Positions 1 to 8,755 of a stretch of 64,000 nucleotides of DNA are shown here, in pieces. The stretch is taken from contig CAKUYQ010000007.1 of NCBI GenBank assembly GCA_934717185.1, positions 1 to 64,000 of the forward strand, written 5' to 3'. The stretch's first letter is position 1, and each line of letters starts with the position of its first letter. The DNA is from an uncultured Bacteroidales bacterium (GTDB lineage: Bacteria; Bacteroidota; Bacteroidia; Bacteroidales; UBA932). The notes under the pieces are model-generated. The model was not told the DNA's origin, ran no database searches, and saw only the letters and a program-made list of their open reading frames with translations. The position numbers and the translations under genes are program-made.

Positions 1-53
1 TATTGTACGTGAGGAACATTGAGACTTGAAGAAACATATCATCCATATAACTC

Positions 54-177
54 AAAAAGTTATATAAAAAGTGCAAATGCAAGGCTTGCGCAGCTGAGCA
101 TACCGGAGTTTACTTAACGTAAATGAGGATATGCGAAGCAAGCGTAACGCAGCAGTTGCCTTTTTAGATAACTTTTT
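54..177. repeat. Long inverted-repeat element, copy 1
   Basis: The outer arms at 54-71 and 160-177 are reverse complements at 17 of 18 positions. An inner hairpin (TTTAC 109-113, GTAAA 119-123) and a middle stem (93-102 with 130-139) nest inside. The element abuts the stop codon of the minus-strand gene starting at 2155. The copy at 45128-45253 shares the blocks CAAATGCAAGGCTTGCG and ATACCGGAG, but its arms have different sequences that are still complementary. Bases 1-20 hold a fragment (GTACGTGAGG) resembling the centre of a further copy. A role as an extended transcription terminator or a mobile palindromic element is inferred. Confidence 0.7.
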
Positions 178-2155
178 ATTTAACAAGGAGTTTATCCTCT
201 ATAAGCCTATTCATATACTGCTGCACCACCGCCTTAAAGAAATCATCCTTAGATTCAACATCCTTATATTGCACAACACCGGATTTTAGAAGATTATTGT
301 TTAAGGTACTGTCTTGCTTATAATTATAGACAGATTTAAGAGAATTCATATCCCTTACATATAAGGTGTCTCCCTGAACCATTTGGAACTCACCACCACC
401 AAAGTTAACAGCAAAAGGAACTTTATTTGATGCGGCAAGATTCCGACCGAAAGCTATGAACGGATCTTTATAGCCAAGCATACCTAAAACAGTTGGCATT
501 ATATCTATCTGCTGGGTAGTATGAGAATATTCACCGCAAGGGATAAATCCGGGAGCATAATATATAATAGGTATCTGGGTTGTACCAAGCAGTGTTGAAT
601 ATTTAGGCATATAGCCGTTCCATGTTGAATGGTCCGGAGTAATGACAAATATGGTATTCTTAAACCACGGCTCCTTGGAAACTGTAGCAAAGAATATTTT
701 TAAAGCATTATCAACATATGCAATTGTCTCCTGCAAAGGGATCTCACCTTTAGGAAAAACATTCTTATATTCATTGGGAATTTTAAACGGATGATGAGAA
801 GACAAGGTAAACACAGAGGCATAGAACGGCTCTTTGAATGTGGAGATTGTCTTTGCAACAAAAGGGAGGAACTTATGATCCCAAATACCCCATGAACCGT
901 CAAAATCTGAATTATTGCCATATTCATCCTTACCAAAATAGTTCTTTACACCACAGAGATTTGTAACTGCACGCAACCCCATTGAATTGTTTGGCGCTCC
1001 ATGGAAGAATGCAGTATAATAACCTAAAGAATCCAATATCCTTGGCAGACCTCTAAAGGCATCATTGGCATACGGAGTAACAGCAAACGATTCCATAAGA
1101 GTAGGAATAGATGCCATTATTGAAGGAACAGCATCTATAGATTTACGGCCGTTTGCAAAAGCATTGGTACACAAAACACCATCTTTTCTCAAAGAATCAA
1201 GGAAAGGGGTAAAATTTGTCGGGAGGCTTCTATTTAAAAACTGTATATTCTCCGCCCCAAAACTCTCCAATATGAGAATCACCACATTCTTTTTCTCATG
1301 TGTAACAGGAAACATGGAGGTTGAATCTCGCTCCTCTAAGGCAGGAATATGTAAAGGACTGTAAATACTTTCCATTGCCTCGTATGACGGGTAAAATTTC
1401 TGTATAGTGTACTGCCTCTTTCCTGCGGTACGAATAAGCGAAAACGGCGTGTTTAGCACAGCAGATGTGTGAATGGCTTTGTCTACATAATCACCGGCAT
1501 TGCTAAGGGTAATAGGTCTTATTGTTCTTGTGACACCTCCTCGTATACCTATTATAATAAGGGGCACGGCTATAGCCAATGCAACAAACTGCGTTAGGTA
1601 TGGTCTGAAATTATTAAATGAGGTAAACATTCTATGCCTAAAGAAATCATACTGTTTTTTGTAGCTTCCCGACAAAAAAATGAGGGCAGCAAGAAAGAGA
1701 AGTCCTATTACAAATATATACCAGTAAAGGGTAATACTCTCAAAAAAAATCTTTCCAAACTTTATATCTCCCTGAAACTCCTGAACAAATGAAAAACTTG
1801 TTCGTCTTAATGTAAACTTAAAATATATGCAGTCCGCAAGATTTATTGAAAGCGGAATAAAATTAAAAATTACATATACCCATTTGACAGCCTTTTGATA
1901 CAGAGCATTAAACACAAACGGCACAGGTAATAACGCCATTAGAAGAAATAGGGCGTTTGTGTACAGGATTGCTGTATTGTCGAACATAAGTCCGCCGCCA
2001 AGTATTCTCAGTAGCTCCCCGGTTGATATTGGCTTTAGTATATTATAATTCAGAAGTATAAAAACCACTCTGCTGACAGTGTATAAGAGATACACCAAAA
2101 AAATTCTCCACAGTATAAGAAGGTAATAATTGATAAAAGATTCTTTATTTTTCAT
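176..2155 (-). CDS. LTA-synthase-like sulfatase-family membrane protein
   Basis: Membrane protein of the alkaline phosphatase/sulfatase superfamily, resembling lipoteichoic acid synthase-type phosphoglycerol transferases. The N-terminal third carries about five hydrophobic segments. The C-terminal half is the extracytoplasmic hydrolase domain, with the metal-site strand VVILILESFGAEN, the nucleophile region NGRKSIDAVPSIMASIP (Ser where LtaS has Thr), a GSWGIWDHKF stretch and the metal motif ITPDHS. I prefer the ATG at 2155, giving 659 residues; a GTG at 2206 would add 17. In a Gram-negative Bacteroidales the likely job is transferring phosphoglycerol or phosphoethanolamine onto a periplasmic or surface glycan or lipid; the substrate cannot be told. 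It is transcribed alone, divergently from the epimerase operon. Confidence 0.85.
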   Translation of the reverse strand: MKNKESFINYYLLILWRIFLVYLLYTVSRVVFILLNYNILKPISTGELLRILGGGLMFDNTAILYTNALFLLMALLPVPFVFNALYQKAVKWVYVIFNFIPLSINLADCIYFKFTLRRTSFSFVQEFQGDIKFGKIFFESITLYWYIFVIGLLFLAALIFLSGSYKKQYDFFRHRMFTSFNNFRPYLTQFVALAIAVPLIIIGIRGGVTRTIRPITLSNAGDYVDKAIHTSAVLNTPFSLIRTAGKRQYTIQKFYPSYEAMESIYSPLHIPALEERDSTSMFPVTHEKKNVVILILESFGAENIQFLNRSLPTNFTPFLDSLRKDGVLCTNAFANGRKSIDAVPSIMASIPTLMESFAVTPYANDAFRGLPRILDSLGYYTAFFHGAPNNSMGLRAVTNLCGVKNYFGKDEYGNNSDFDGSWGIWDHKFLPFVAKTISTFKEPFYASVFTLSSHHPFKIPNEYKNVFPKGEIPLQETIAYVDNALKIFFATVSKEPWFKNTIFVITPDHSTWNGYMPKYSTLLGTTQIPIIYYAPGFIPCGEYSHTTQQIDIMPTVLGMLGYKDPFIAFGRNLAASNKVPFAVNFGGGEFQMVQGDTLYVRDMNSLKSVYNYKQDSTLNNNLLKSGVVQYKDVESKDDFFKAVVQQYMNRLIEDKLLVK

Positions 2156-2292
2156 CTTGTCTATCTTTTTATAATCTCTTGCACGTAGAAAATGCAAAAG
2201 GTTCACATTAATTCAAACTATTGTGTGGCACATTCACTTTTTTTCTATATAGCTATGCTTTGGCTTACGAAAAAGTATACCTATCAGTTGCG

Positions 2293-2300
2293 CAAAGGTA
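2293..2300 (-). promoter_or_regulatory. -7 promoter box for the LTA-synthase-like gene
   Basis: On the minus strand these bases read TACCTTTG, matching the Bacteroidetes -7 consensus TAnnTTTG. It lies about 140 bases upstream of the ATG at 2155. No clear -33 TTTG was found at the usual spacing. Apart from this box and the opposing one at 2470-2477, I see nothing gene-like in the 2207-2520 gap. Confidence 0.45.
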
Positions 2301-2469
2301 TAGAAACTGTTTTAAAGTAGTATGGATCTGCGTAAAATTTAACAAAATGTTTTTAGATTTCATAGCATCTACAGCTATGTACAACAAACGCAAAATGCGG
2401 GGCTGTAAAGTAAAAACGGCAGGTTAAATAACAAAATAAAAAAAATTAAGTCCTTTTGATAATATTTAC

Positions 2470-2477
2470 TAAATTTG
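2470..2477 (+). promoter_or_regulatory. -7 promoter box for the epimerase/decarboxylase operon
   Basis: TAAATTTG matches TAnnTTTG and leaves a leader of roughly 40 bases before the ATG at 2521. It is the only good match upstream of the operon. Confidence 0.5.
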
Positions 2478-2520
2478 CCGGATAAAATGCATATATAATT
2501 CTATAAAACGTTATTTTAAT

Positions 2521-2934
2521 ATGGAACTTACACACATAGAGCACATTGGAATTGCAGTTAAATCATTGGACGCTGCCATTCCTTATTACGAGGAGAAACT
2601 CGGTCTAAAATGTTATTCAATAGAAGAGGTTAAAGAGCAGAAGGTAAGAACAGCTTTCTTTAAGATTGGCCAAACCAAACTCGAACTTCTTGAGAGCACA
2701 GATCCGGAAGGTCCTATTGCCAAATTTATTGATAAGAAGGGCGAGGGTGTACAGCACATAGCATTTGCGACAAACGGTGTGCAGGCTTGTCTTGACGAAC
2801 TTGCAGCTAAAGGTGTTCAGCTTATTGACAAGACTCCTAGAAAAGGTGCTGAAGGCTTGAATATAGCATTCCTTCATCCAAAATCTACAATGGGCGTTCT
2901 TACAGAGCTTTGCGAAGATCCAAAGAAAAAATAA
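2521..2934 (+). CDS. mce: Methylmalonyl-CoA epimerase
   Basis: Interconverts (2R)- and (2S)-methylmalonyl-CoA, linking the B12-dependent mutase to the decarboxylase encoded next. The 137-residue protein is a vicinal-oxygen-chelate fold of normal length. It opens with HIEHIGIAVKSLDAAIPYYEE and shows the expected metal ligands: His8, His79 in GVQHIAFAT and Glu129 in GVLTELCE. It is first in an operon with the carboxyltransferase subunit 31 bases downstream, the usual Bacteroidales arrangement for propionate formation from succinate. Other VOC-fold enzymes are possible from the fold alone, but the ligands and neighbours make epimerase firm. Confidence 0.95.
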   Translation: MELTHIEHIGIAVKSLDAAIPYYEEKLGLKCYSIEEVKEQKVRTAFFKIGQTKLELLESTDPEGPIAKFIDKKGEGVQHIAFATNGVQACLDELAAKGVQLIDKTPRKGAEGLNIAFLHPKSTMGVLTELCEDPKKK

Positions 2935-2965
2935 TCTGAAATAACCATAATAAAAATTATATAAA

Positions 2966-4519
2966 ATGAGTCTACAACTCGAACAAGTTAAAGCGCTTAT
3001 TTCACTCCGTGAAAAAGCACGCTTGGGTGGTGGTCAGAAAAGAATCGACTCCCAGCACGATAAAGGCAAATATACAGCTCGTGAGAGAATTAACATGCTT
3101 CTTGACGAAGGAAGTTTTGAGGAATTTGATATGTTTGTAACTCACCGTTGCACAAACTTTGGAATGGAGAAGAGTGTATTCCTTGGCGATGGTGTTGTAA
3201 CAGGATACGGTACAATTGACGGAAGGCTTGTGTATGTATTTGCACAGGACTTTACTGTTTTTGGAGGTTCCCTTTCTGAGAGCTTCGCATTAAAGATCTG
3301 CAAAGTAATGGATAAAGGTCTTAGGATGGGCGCTCCGGTTATAGGTCTTAACGACTCAGGTGGAGCACGTATTCAGGAGGGTGTAAATGCACTTGCAGGT
3401 TACACAGAGATCTTCCAGAGAAACATCCTTGCATCAGGAGTTATTCCTCAGATATCTGCAATCTTCGGTCCTTGCGCCGGCGGTGCGGTATATTCCCCTG
3501 CACTTACAGACTTCAACATTATGACCAAAGGTACAAGTTACATGTTCCTAACAGGTCCTAAAGTTGTTAAATCCGTTACAGGTGAGGATGTTACAACCGA
3601 AAACCTTGGTGGTGCAAGTGTTCACGCATCAAAGAGCGGTGTTGCTCACTTTGCAGTTGATTCAGAGGAGGAGGGTATACAGGTTATTAAAGATCTGTTG
3701 AGCTTCATACCACAGAACAATCTTGAGGAGACTCCATACGTTGAGACAGAGGATCCGATTGACAGGCTTGAGGATTCTTTGAATGAGATTATTCCCGACA
3801 ATCCTAACAAACCATACGATGTTTACGAGATCATAGGTGCTATTGTAGACGAGGGTAAATTCCTTGAGATACACAAAGACTATGCAAAGAATATTGTTGT
3901 AGGATTTGCAAGATTCAACGGCCAGTCCGTTGGTATAGTTGCCAACCAGCCTAAGGTTCTTGCCGGTGTATTGGATAACAACGCATCAAGGAAGGCTGCA
4001 AGATTCGTTCGTTTCTGCGATGCATTCAACATTCCTATCGTAACATTGGTAGATGTACCGGGCTTCCTTCCGGGCACACAGCAGGAGTACGGCGGAATTA
4101 TCCTTCACGGTGCAAAACTTCTTTACGCTTACGGTGAGGCTACTGTTCCAAAAGTTACAGTTGTACTTAGAAAAGCATACGGTGGAGCATATTGCGTTAT
4201 GAGTTCTAAACACCTTAGAGGCGATATCAACTACGCTTGGCCTACAGCAGAGATTGCAGTTATGGGTGCATCAGGAGCTATTGAGGTTCTTTACGGCAAA
4301 GAGCTTAAGGCAGCACCGGATCCTGCAGCTTTTGCAGCAGAAAAAGAGAAAGAGTACAGAGATGCATTTGCAAACCCTTACAATGCAGCTAAGTATGGTT
4401 ATATAGATGACATCATTGAGCCAAGAAATACAAGGTTCCGTGTTATCCGTGCTCTTCAGCAGCTAGCTACCAAGAAGCTTACAAACCCTGCCAAGAAGCA
4501 TGACAACCTACCTCTATAA
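2966..4519 (+). CDS. mmdA: Methylmalonyl-CoA decarboxylase alpha subunit (carboxyltransferase)
   Basis: The 517-residue carboxyltransferase of the crotonase-like acyl-CoA carboxylase family transfers the carboxyl group of methylmalonyl-CoA to the biotin of the carrier subunit and releases propionyl-CoA. The N-terminal half contains the acyl-CoA site with NDSGGARIQEGVNALAGYTEIF. The C-terminal half has the biotin-side region with VDVPGFLPGTQQEYGGIILHGAKLLYAY. Length and motifs equal those of propionyl-CoA carboxylase beta subunits, but no biotin carboxylase gene is nearby. The membrane beta subunit and carrier follow instead, which points to the Na+-pumping decarboxylase. A decamer TTCCCGACAA lies inside at 3792. 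Confidence 0.93.
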   Translation: MSLQLEQVKALISLREKARLGGGQKRIDSQHDKGKYTARERINMLLDEGSFEEFDMFVTHRCTNFGMEKSVFLGDGVVTGYGTIDGRLVYVFAQDFTVFGGSLSESFALKICKVMDKGLRMGAPVIGLNDSGGARIQEGVNALAGYTEIFQRNILASGVIPQISAIFGPCAGGAVYSPALTDFNIMTKGTSYMFLTGPKVVKSVTGEDVTTENLGGASVHASKSGVAHFAVDSEEEGIQVIKDLLSFIPQNNLEETPYVETEDPIDRLEDSLNEIIPDNPNKPYDVYEIIGAIVDEGKFLEIHKDYAKNIVVGFARFNGQSVGIVANQPKVLAGVLDNNASRKAARFVRFCDAFNIPIVTLVDVPGFLPGTQQEYGGIILHGAKLLYAYGEATVPKVTVVLRKAYGGAYCVMSSKHLRGDINYAWPTAEIAVMGASGAIEVLYGKELKAAPDPAAFAAEKEKEYRDAFANPYNAAKYGYIDDIIEPRNTRFRVIRALQQLATKKLTNPAKKHDNLPL

Positions 4520-4537
4520 TTGTTAAAACTGTCAAAA

Positions 4538-5533
4538 ATGAAAAAAATAAATAGTTTGTTTTTAATGTTGGCAGTTCTTATAGTTGCCGGTACTGTTAAG
4601 GCTCAGAATATGTCCGATATGCGTTTGAACGAGATTCTCGTTGTAAATACAGACGGATATATAGATGACTACGGTAACAGAAGCGGATGGATAGAGCTGT
4701 TCAACACATCATACGGTACGGTGGATATTGGAGGTTGTTATCTTTCAGACGACCCCAATAACCTTACCAAGTACATGATACCAAAGGGGGATGTACTAAC
4801 AAAGGTAAAACCTCGTCAGCACGCCCTTTTCTTTGCAGATGGAATGAAAGATAGAGGAACTTTCCACACAAACTTTACACTACAGAACGGCGGCGTTGTG
4901 TACTTTACAAGCAGTGATGGAAGAACCCCTATTGATGCCATTAAAATTCCTGTAGATCTTCCAGAGAATGTATCCTACGGAAGGTTGATGGATGGTGAAG
5001 GTTTTGCAGAACCAACGCATTTTCTAAGAAAATCTTACCTTATAGCACAAAAAGAGGCTTTATACGGGTCTGAAAATGCAGGATGGGGAATTCTGCCTAA
5101 GGTTACCCCAAGTACAAACAACGTAACTTTGGATGGTGAGTCTAAAGCAAATAAGATGGCTGAAAATGATCCGACCGGCGGTATTATGGCAATGACCGCA
5201 ATGTCTGTTGTATTCCTTGCACTTATTATTTTAGCTCTTGTATTCAAAGCAATAGGAAACTATTCTATAAAGAAAGCGTCTGTAAAGACAGCAACTGCAA
5301 TGGGCGATGGCGTTCAGGGGGCTGTCAAGGCAGAGGAGGCAACCAAGAAAGGGGAGATTACAGCAGAGACATACGCTGCAATCGCAATGGCATGCCATCT
5401 TTATAAACAGGAGACCGAAGCTCACGATTTTGAGAATACAATTCTTACCATTAACAAAACTGCAAGGTCATACTCTCCATGGAGTTCTAAGATCTACACA
5501 TTGAGAGAGACCCCTACAGTAAGGAAAAGATAA
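4538..5533 (+). CDS. Lamin-tail domain/OadG-type small subunit of the Na+ pump
   Basis: The ATG at 4538 gives a clean signal peptide (MKKINSLFLMLAVLIVAGTVKAQ). A TTG at 4520 lies directly after the mmdA stop and is less likely. Residues about 24-155 resemble a lamin-tail domain (LNEILVVNTDGYIDDYGNRSGWIELFN). Near residues 217-240 is one transmembrane helix, GGIMAMTAMSVVFLALIILAL, in the style of OadG/MmdD subunits of sodium-pumping decarboxylases. A cytoplasmic tail follows. The protein should anchor the complex, with its lamin-tail part in the periplasm. Position between mmdA and the biotin carrier fits the gamma/delta subunit. What the exported domain does is unknown. Confidence 0.8.
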   Translation: MKKINSLFLMLAVLIVAGTVKAQNMSDMRLNEILVVNTDGYIDDYGNRSGWIELFNTSYGTVDIGGCYLSDDPNNLTKYMIPKGDVLTKVKPRQHALFFADGMKDRGTFHTNFTLQNGGVVYFTSSDGRTPIDAIKIPVDLPENVSYGRLMDGEGFAEPTHFLRKSYLIAQKEALYGSENAGWGILPKVTPSTNNVTLDGESKANKMAENDPTGGIMAMTAMSVVFLALIILALVFKAIGNYSIKKASVKTATAMGDGVQGAVKAEEATKKGEITAETYAAIAMACHLYKQETEAHDFENTILTINKTARSYSPWSSKIYTLRETPTVRKR

Positions 5534-5556
5534 TAACCGAAATAATAAAAACACTG

Positions 5557-6000
5557 ATGAAAGAATATAAATTGAAAATAAATGGTAACGATTACGACGT
5601 AACCATTAACGACATAGAGGATTCAACTGCCAAGGTTGAGGTTAACGGTATGCCTTTTACAGTTGAGTTTGACAAGCCTTTGAAGAAAGCAGCTCCTGCT
5701 CCTGCAGTCAAGAAGTCTGCTGCGCCAAAAGCTGCTGCGCCTGAGGTTAAAGTTTCAAAACCGGCTGCTGCAGCCTCATCAGGCAACGGCACAGTTGTAA
5801 CATCACCGCTTCCGGGAGTTATCCTTGAGGTTTCTTGCAAAGAGGGTGATACTGTAAAAGTAGGACAGAAACTTATGGTTCTTGAGGCCATGAAGATGGA
5901 GAACATCATTGAGGCTACCGCAAATGGTACAGTAACAAGTATTAAAGCTAACAAGGGAGACTCTGTTCTTGAGGGTGCCGATCTTGTTGTAATTGGATAA
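5557..6000 (+). CDS. mmdC: Biotin carboxyl carrier subunit of methylmalonyl-CoA decarboxylase
   Basis: The 147-residue carrier moves the carboxyl group from the carboxyltransferase to the membrane subunit. Residues 1-40 form a small N-terminal domain and residues 41-78 an Ala/Pro/Lys-rich flexible linker. Residues 80-147 are a biotinyl domain with EAMKMEN, so Lys113 is the predicted biotin site. It starts 23 bases after the OadG-type gene and ends 5 bases before the membrane subunit, so the four genes are clearly one operon. Confidence 0.95.
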   Translation: MKEYKLKINGNDYDVTINDIEDSTAKVEVNGMPFTVEFDKPLKKAAPAPAVKKSAAPKAAAPEVKVSKPAAAASSGNGTVVTSPLPGVILEVSCKEGDTVKVGQKLMVLEAMKMENIIEATANGTVTSIKANKGDSVLEGADLVVIG

Positions 6001-6005
6001 GCGTT

Positions 6006-7157
6006 ATGGTATTAAGTTCTCTAATAGTAGAAAACCTAAAGCAGTTCCTTGGCTACACCGGATTTGCAAACTGTACATTTGGACATGTCCTTATGATTCT
6101 TATAGGCCTTGTCTTTGTGTACCTTGCAATAAAGAAAGAGTGGGAACCTATGCTTTTGGTTCCAATTGGATTTGGTATCATAATTGGAAATATTCCTCTT
6201 TTCCCCGGCCTTAGCGTTGGTGTATATGAAGAGGGCTCTGTATTGAATATCCTTTATCAAGGTGTACAGAAAGGATTTTATCCACCATTGATCTTCTTGG
6301 GTATTGGTGCAATGACAGATTTCTCTGCCCTTATATCAAACCCTAAACTTATGTTGATTGGTGCTGCCGCACAGCTTGGTATCTTTGGTGCGTATGCAAT
6401 TGCACTTGCGATTGGATTCTCTCCTGCAGAGGCCGGTGCTATTGGTATCATCGGCGGTGCAGACGGTCCTACAGCTATCTTCCTTTCAGGTAGACTTGCT
6501 CCGGATTTGATGGGTGCAATTGCAGTGTCTGCATACTCATATATGGCATTAGTACCGGTTATTCAACCTCCTATCATGAGATTGCTTACAACCAACAAGG
6601 AGCGTCTCATAAGAATGAAACCGCCACGTGCTGTTTCCCAGACTGAAAAGAAATTGTTCCCAATAATCGGTTTCTTGCTTACAGCATTCATAGTACCATC
6701 CGGTATTCCACTCTTGGGTATGTTGTTCTTTGGTAACTTAATCAAAGAGTCGGGCGTAACAAGAAGGCTTGCCGAGACTGCAAGAGGTCCGCTTATTGAC
6801 GTTGTTACAATTCTTATTGGTATTACAGTTGGTTGTTCAACTCAGGCAGACAAATTCCTTCAGTGGAGTTCAATAAAGATCTTCATTCTTGGTGCCATCT
6901 CATTTGCAATTGCAACATTCGGTGGTGTCATCTTTGTTAAGATTTTCAACCTGTTCTTGAAAGAGGGTAACAAGATAAATCCGCTTATTGGTAATGCAGG
7001 TGTATCTGCAGTTCCGGATTCTGCTCGTGTATCCAATAATGTTGGATTGGAGTATGATAAGAAGAACTATCTGTTAATGCATGCTATGGGTCCTAACGTA
7101 GCAGGTGTTATTGGTAGTGCAGTTGCTGCCGGTATCCTTCTTGGATTCCTTTCATAA
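6006..7157 (+). CDS. mmdB: Na+-pumping decarboxylase beta subunit
   Basis: The membrane subunit decarboxylates carboxybiotin and exports Na+. The 383-residue protein is strongly hydrophobic with many helices. It has the family signature GGADGPTAIF at residues 150-159, followed by AYSYMALVPVIQPPI, and a C-terminal NAGVSAVPDSARVSN segment, regions known in OadB/GcdB/MmdB to line the Na+ path. Length is normal. It is the last gene of the decarboxylase operon and is followed by a strong terminator. Confidence 0.95.
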   Translation: MVLSSLIVENLKQFLGYTGFANCTFGHVLMILIGLVFVYLAIKKEWEPMLLVPIGFGIIIGNIPLFPGLSVGVYEEGSVLNILYQGVQKGFYPPLIFLGIGAMTDFSALISNPKLMLIGAAAQLGIFGAYAIALAIGFSPAEAGAIGIIGGADGPTAIFLSGRLAPDLMGAIAVSAYSYMALVPVIQPPIMRLLTTNKERLIRMKPPRAVSQTEKKLFPIIGFLLTAFIVPSGIPLLGMLFFGNLIKESGVTRRLAETARGPLIDVVTILIGITVGCSTQADKFLQWSSIKIFILGAISFAIATFGGVIFVKIFNLFLKEGNKINPLIGNAGVSAVPDSARVSNNVGLEYDKKNYLLMHAMGPNVAGVIGSAVAAGILLGFLS

Positions 7158-7185
7158 CAGAATATCAATTATTCAATCTATATAG

Positions 7186-7218
7186 GGAGGCCCGAATCTG
7201 TTTCGAGCCTCCTTTTTT
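7186..7218 (+). terminator. Intrinsic terminator after mmdB
   Basis: An 11-bp stem (GGAGGCCCGAA at 7186-7196 with TTCGAGCCTCC at 7202-7212, one C-A mismatch) is followed by a T run. Confidence 0.85.
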
Positions 7219-7230
7219 CTTCTCTCCCTC

Positions 7231-7317
7231 CCTACTTTCTATACTTTCTTTACTCTCTTTACTTTCTTTACCCACTATAAACTAAATAAAGGTTGAAGCC
7301 AAAGCCAACGCCAAAGC
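7231..7317. repeat. Composite 9-bp/6-bp degenerate repeat, copy 1
   Basis: Four 9-bp units of type CTWTACYYT occupy 7239-7274. Degenerate 6-bp units (GCCAAA, GCCAAC, GCCAAA) follow at 7298-7317. Related composites lie at 14951, 20896, 32131 and 41643. This copy lacks the opposite-orientation hexamer arm seen in the others. The rest of the 7158-7486 gap holds the terminator before it and a promoter box after it. Confidence 0.65.
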
Positions 7318-7430
7318 ATCTCATCCATAATATGGCTTAATCTGTTCCATATTACTAAAAAATTTGTCACATATTCATAATTGTTTAAAATTTCTTTAAA
7401 CAATCTGTAGGATTTGTTGTTCCGTTTTTT

Positions 7431-7438
7431 TAACTTTG
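7431..7438 (+). promoter_or_regulatory. -7 promoter box for the V-ATPase operon
   Basis: TAACTTTG matches TAnnTTTG, with the leader running about 45 bases to the ATG at 7487. A TTTG at 7413-7416 lies only 14 bases upstream, shorter than the usual 19-21. Confidence 0.5.
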
Positions 7439-7486
7439 GGACGTTTTTTTTGATAATGAAAAATAATAAATAAAAAAGATATTTTT

Positions 7487-8101
7487 ATGGAAAATAAATT
7501 GCAGGAACTCACAGACAAACTCTACAACGAAGGTCTGTCCAAGGGAAAGAAAGAGGCTGAGGAATTAAAGAAAAAAGCTCAGGAAACATCTGCTCAGATG
7601 ATAGCAGATGCAAAAGCCAAGGCTGCCGAAATTATTGAAAACGCTACCAAAGAGTCTGAAGAACTTAAATCCAAAACAGAAAACGATGTTAAGATGGCGT
7701 TCTCACAGGCTTTTTCTTCTTTCAAACAACAGGTTGAGAATTCGGTTGTTGCCAAAGCTGTAAAAGCGGAAACATCCAATGCTCTTGGCGACAAGGAGTT
7801 TCTGCAGTCTATAATAAAAACAGTAATAGAGGCTTATAATCCTAACAATTCAGACTCAATGGAGCTGAACCTTATTCTGCCGGCTGCAAAACAGCAGGAA
7901 TTGGAGGATTTTGTCGGGAAGCAGATTGCAGGCATATCAAAAGCCCCTATAAATGTAAATTTTAGCAAAAAATTCCAAAACGGGTTTAAGATTGGCCCCA
8001 AGGATAACGGCTATATTGTAAGTTTTACAGATGAGGATTTCTATACACTTATAGGGGAATACCTTAGACCTAAAACCAAGAAAATTCTTTTTGGAGAGTA
8101 A
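7487..8101 (+). CDS. atpE: V-type ATPase subunit E
   Basis: Peripheral-stalk subunit of the V/A-type ATPase. It is 204 residues, with residues 1-90 a charged Ala/Lys/Glu-rich helix (KKAQETSAQMIADAKAKAAEIIENA) expected to form the stator coiled coil, and a compact C-terminal domain. It is first of seven tightly packed genes. Primary sequence is weakly conserved in this family, so the call rests on the helical pattern, length and operon position. Confidence 0.85.
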   Translation: MENKLQELTDKLYNEGLSKGKKEAEELKKKAQETSAQMIADAKAKAAEIIENATKESEELKSKTENDVKMAFSQAFSSFKQQVENSVVAKAVKAETSNALGDKEFLQSIIKTVIEAYNPNNSDSMELNLILPAAKQQELEDFVGKQIAGISKAPINVNFSKKFQNGFKIGPKDNGYIVSFTDEDFYTLIGEYLRPKTKKILFGE

Positions 8102-8104
8102 TAT

Positions 8105-8701
8105 ATGAGGAATAATTACCATTATATCATAACGGGACTTCCTCAACTTGTCTTGGAAAACAGAAGCAAGACTGTAAGCTATGAGAAGATGCGCGATTCT
8201 ATTTTAAGCAGCGCGTCAGACAGTGATAGAGTTTTGGTAAAATGGTTGGAGTTTGGGTCTGATGCAAAGAATCTGAGCACCCATTTTTACTACGCTTCGT
8301 TAAAATGCAAAAACAGGTTCATTAGGGATTATTTTAGAATGGATCTCCTTATAAGAAACTATAAGGTGGAGTATATGTCTGCAAAATCCAATGGTGATGC
8401 CTCTAAATATTGCATCTATCCCTCTAATTTCAGCAAGTTGGAGAAGGACGCTATTTTAGCGGAGGAGTTGGAGCCTATTTTTGCTACTCCCGACATTTTG
8501 AAAAAGGAGGAGATGCTCGATGACCTAAAATGGAGCAAACTTAACGAGATGGCTCCATACGGAGAGTTCAGCATAGATGTTATTCTTATTTTCCTCGCAA
8601 AACTTATGCTTATTGACAGATGGAACAAGTTGGATGCAGAAAAGGGGGCAAAACTGTTCAAACAATTGGTTGACGAGGTTAAAGGGACATATAAAGCGTA
8701 A
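8105..8701 (+). CDS. DUF2764 protein of the V-ATPase operon
   Basis: A soluble 198-residue protein, opening MRNNYHYIITGLPQLVLENRSK and ending in a helical region. It matches my memory of the DUF2764 family, which sits between subunits E and A in V-ATPase operons of Bacteroidetes, spirochaetes and chlamydiae. It starts 3 bases after the subunit E stop. No C/d or F subunit gene is present in this operon, so DUF2764 may take over the role of the central-shaft cap (subunit C). That role is inferred from context only; no catalytic motif is visible. Confidence 0.75.
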   Translation: MRNNYHYIITGLPQLVLENRSKTVSYEKMRDSILSSASDSDRVLVKWLEFGSDAKNLSTHFYYASLKCKNRFIRDYFRMDLLIRNYKVEYMSAKSNGDASKYCIYPSNFSKLEKDAILAEELEPIFATPDILKKEEMLDDLKWSKLNEMAPYGEFSIDVILIFLAKLMLIDRWNKLDAEKGAKLFKQLVDEVKGTYKA

Positions 8702-8755
8702 TAGACAAGATAGTCTGTCTATGAATTAGATTTAGAAATTAAAAATTTTGATAGT

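Noticed and set aside
2221..2427. Open frame of 68 codons between the first two genes
   Set aside because: It contains the promoter box of the LTA-synthase-like gene on the other strand, has odd composition and no recognisable motif.
2966..6000. Propionyl-CoA or acetyl-CoA carboxylase
   Set aside because: The carboxyltransferase and biotin carrier would fit, but there is no biotin carboxylase, and the OadB-type membrane subunit and OadG-type anchor identify the decarboxylase.
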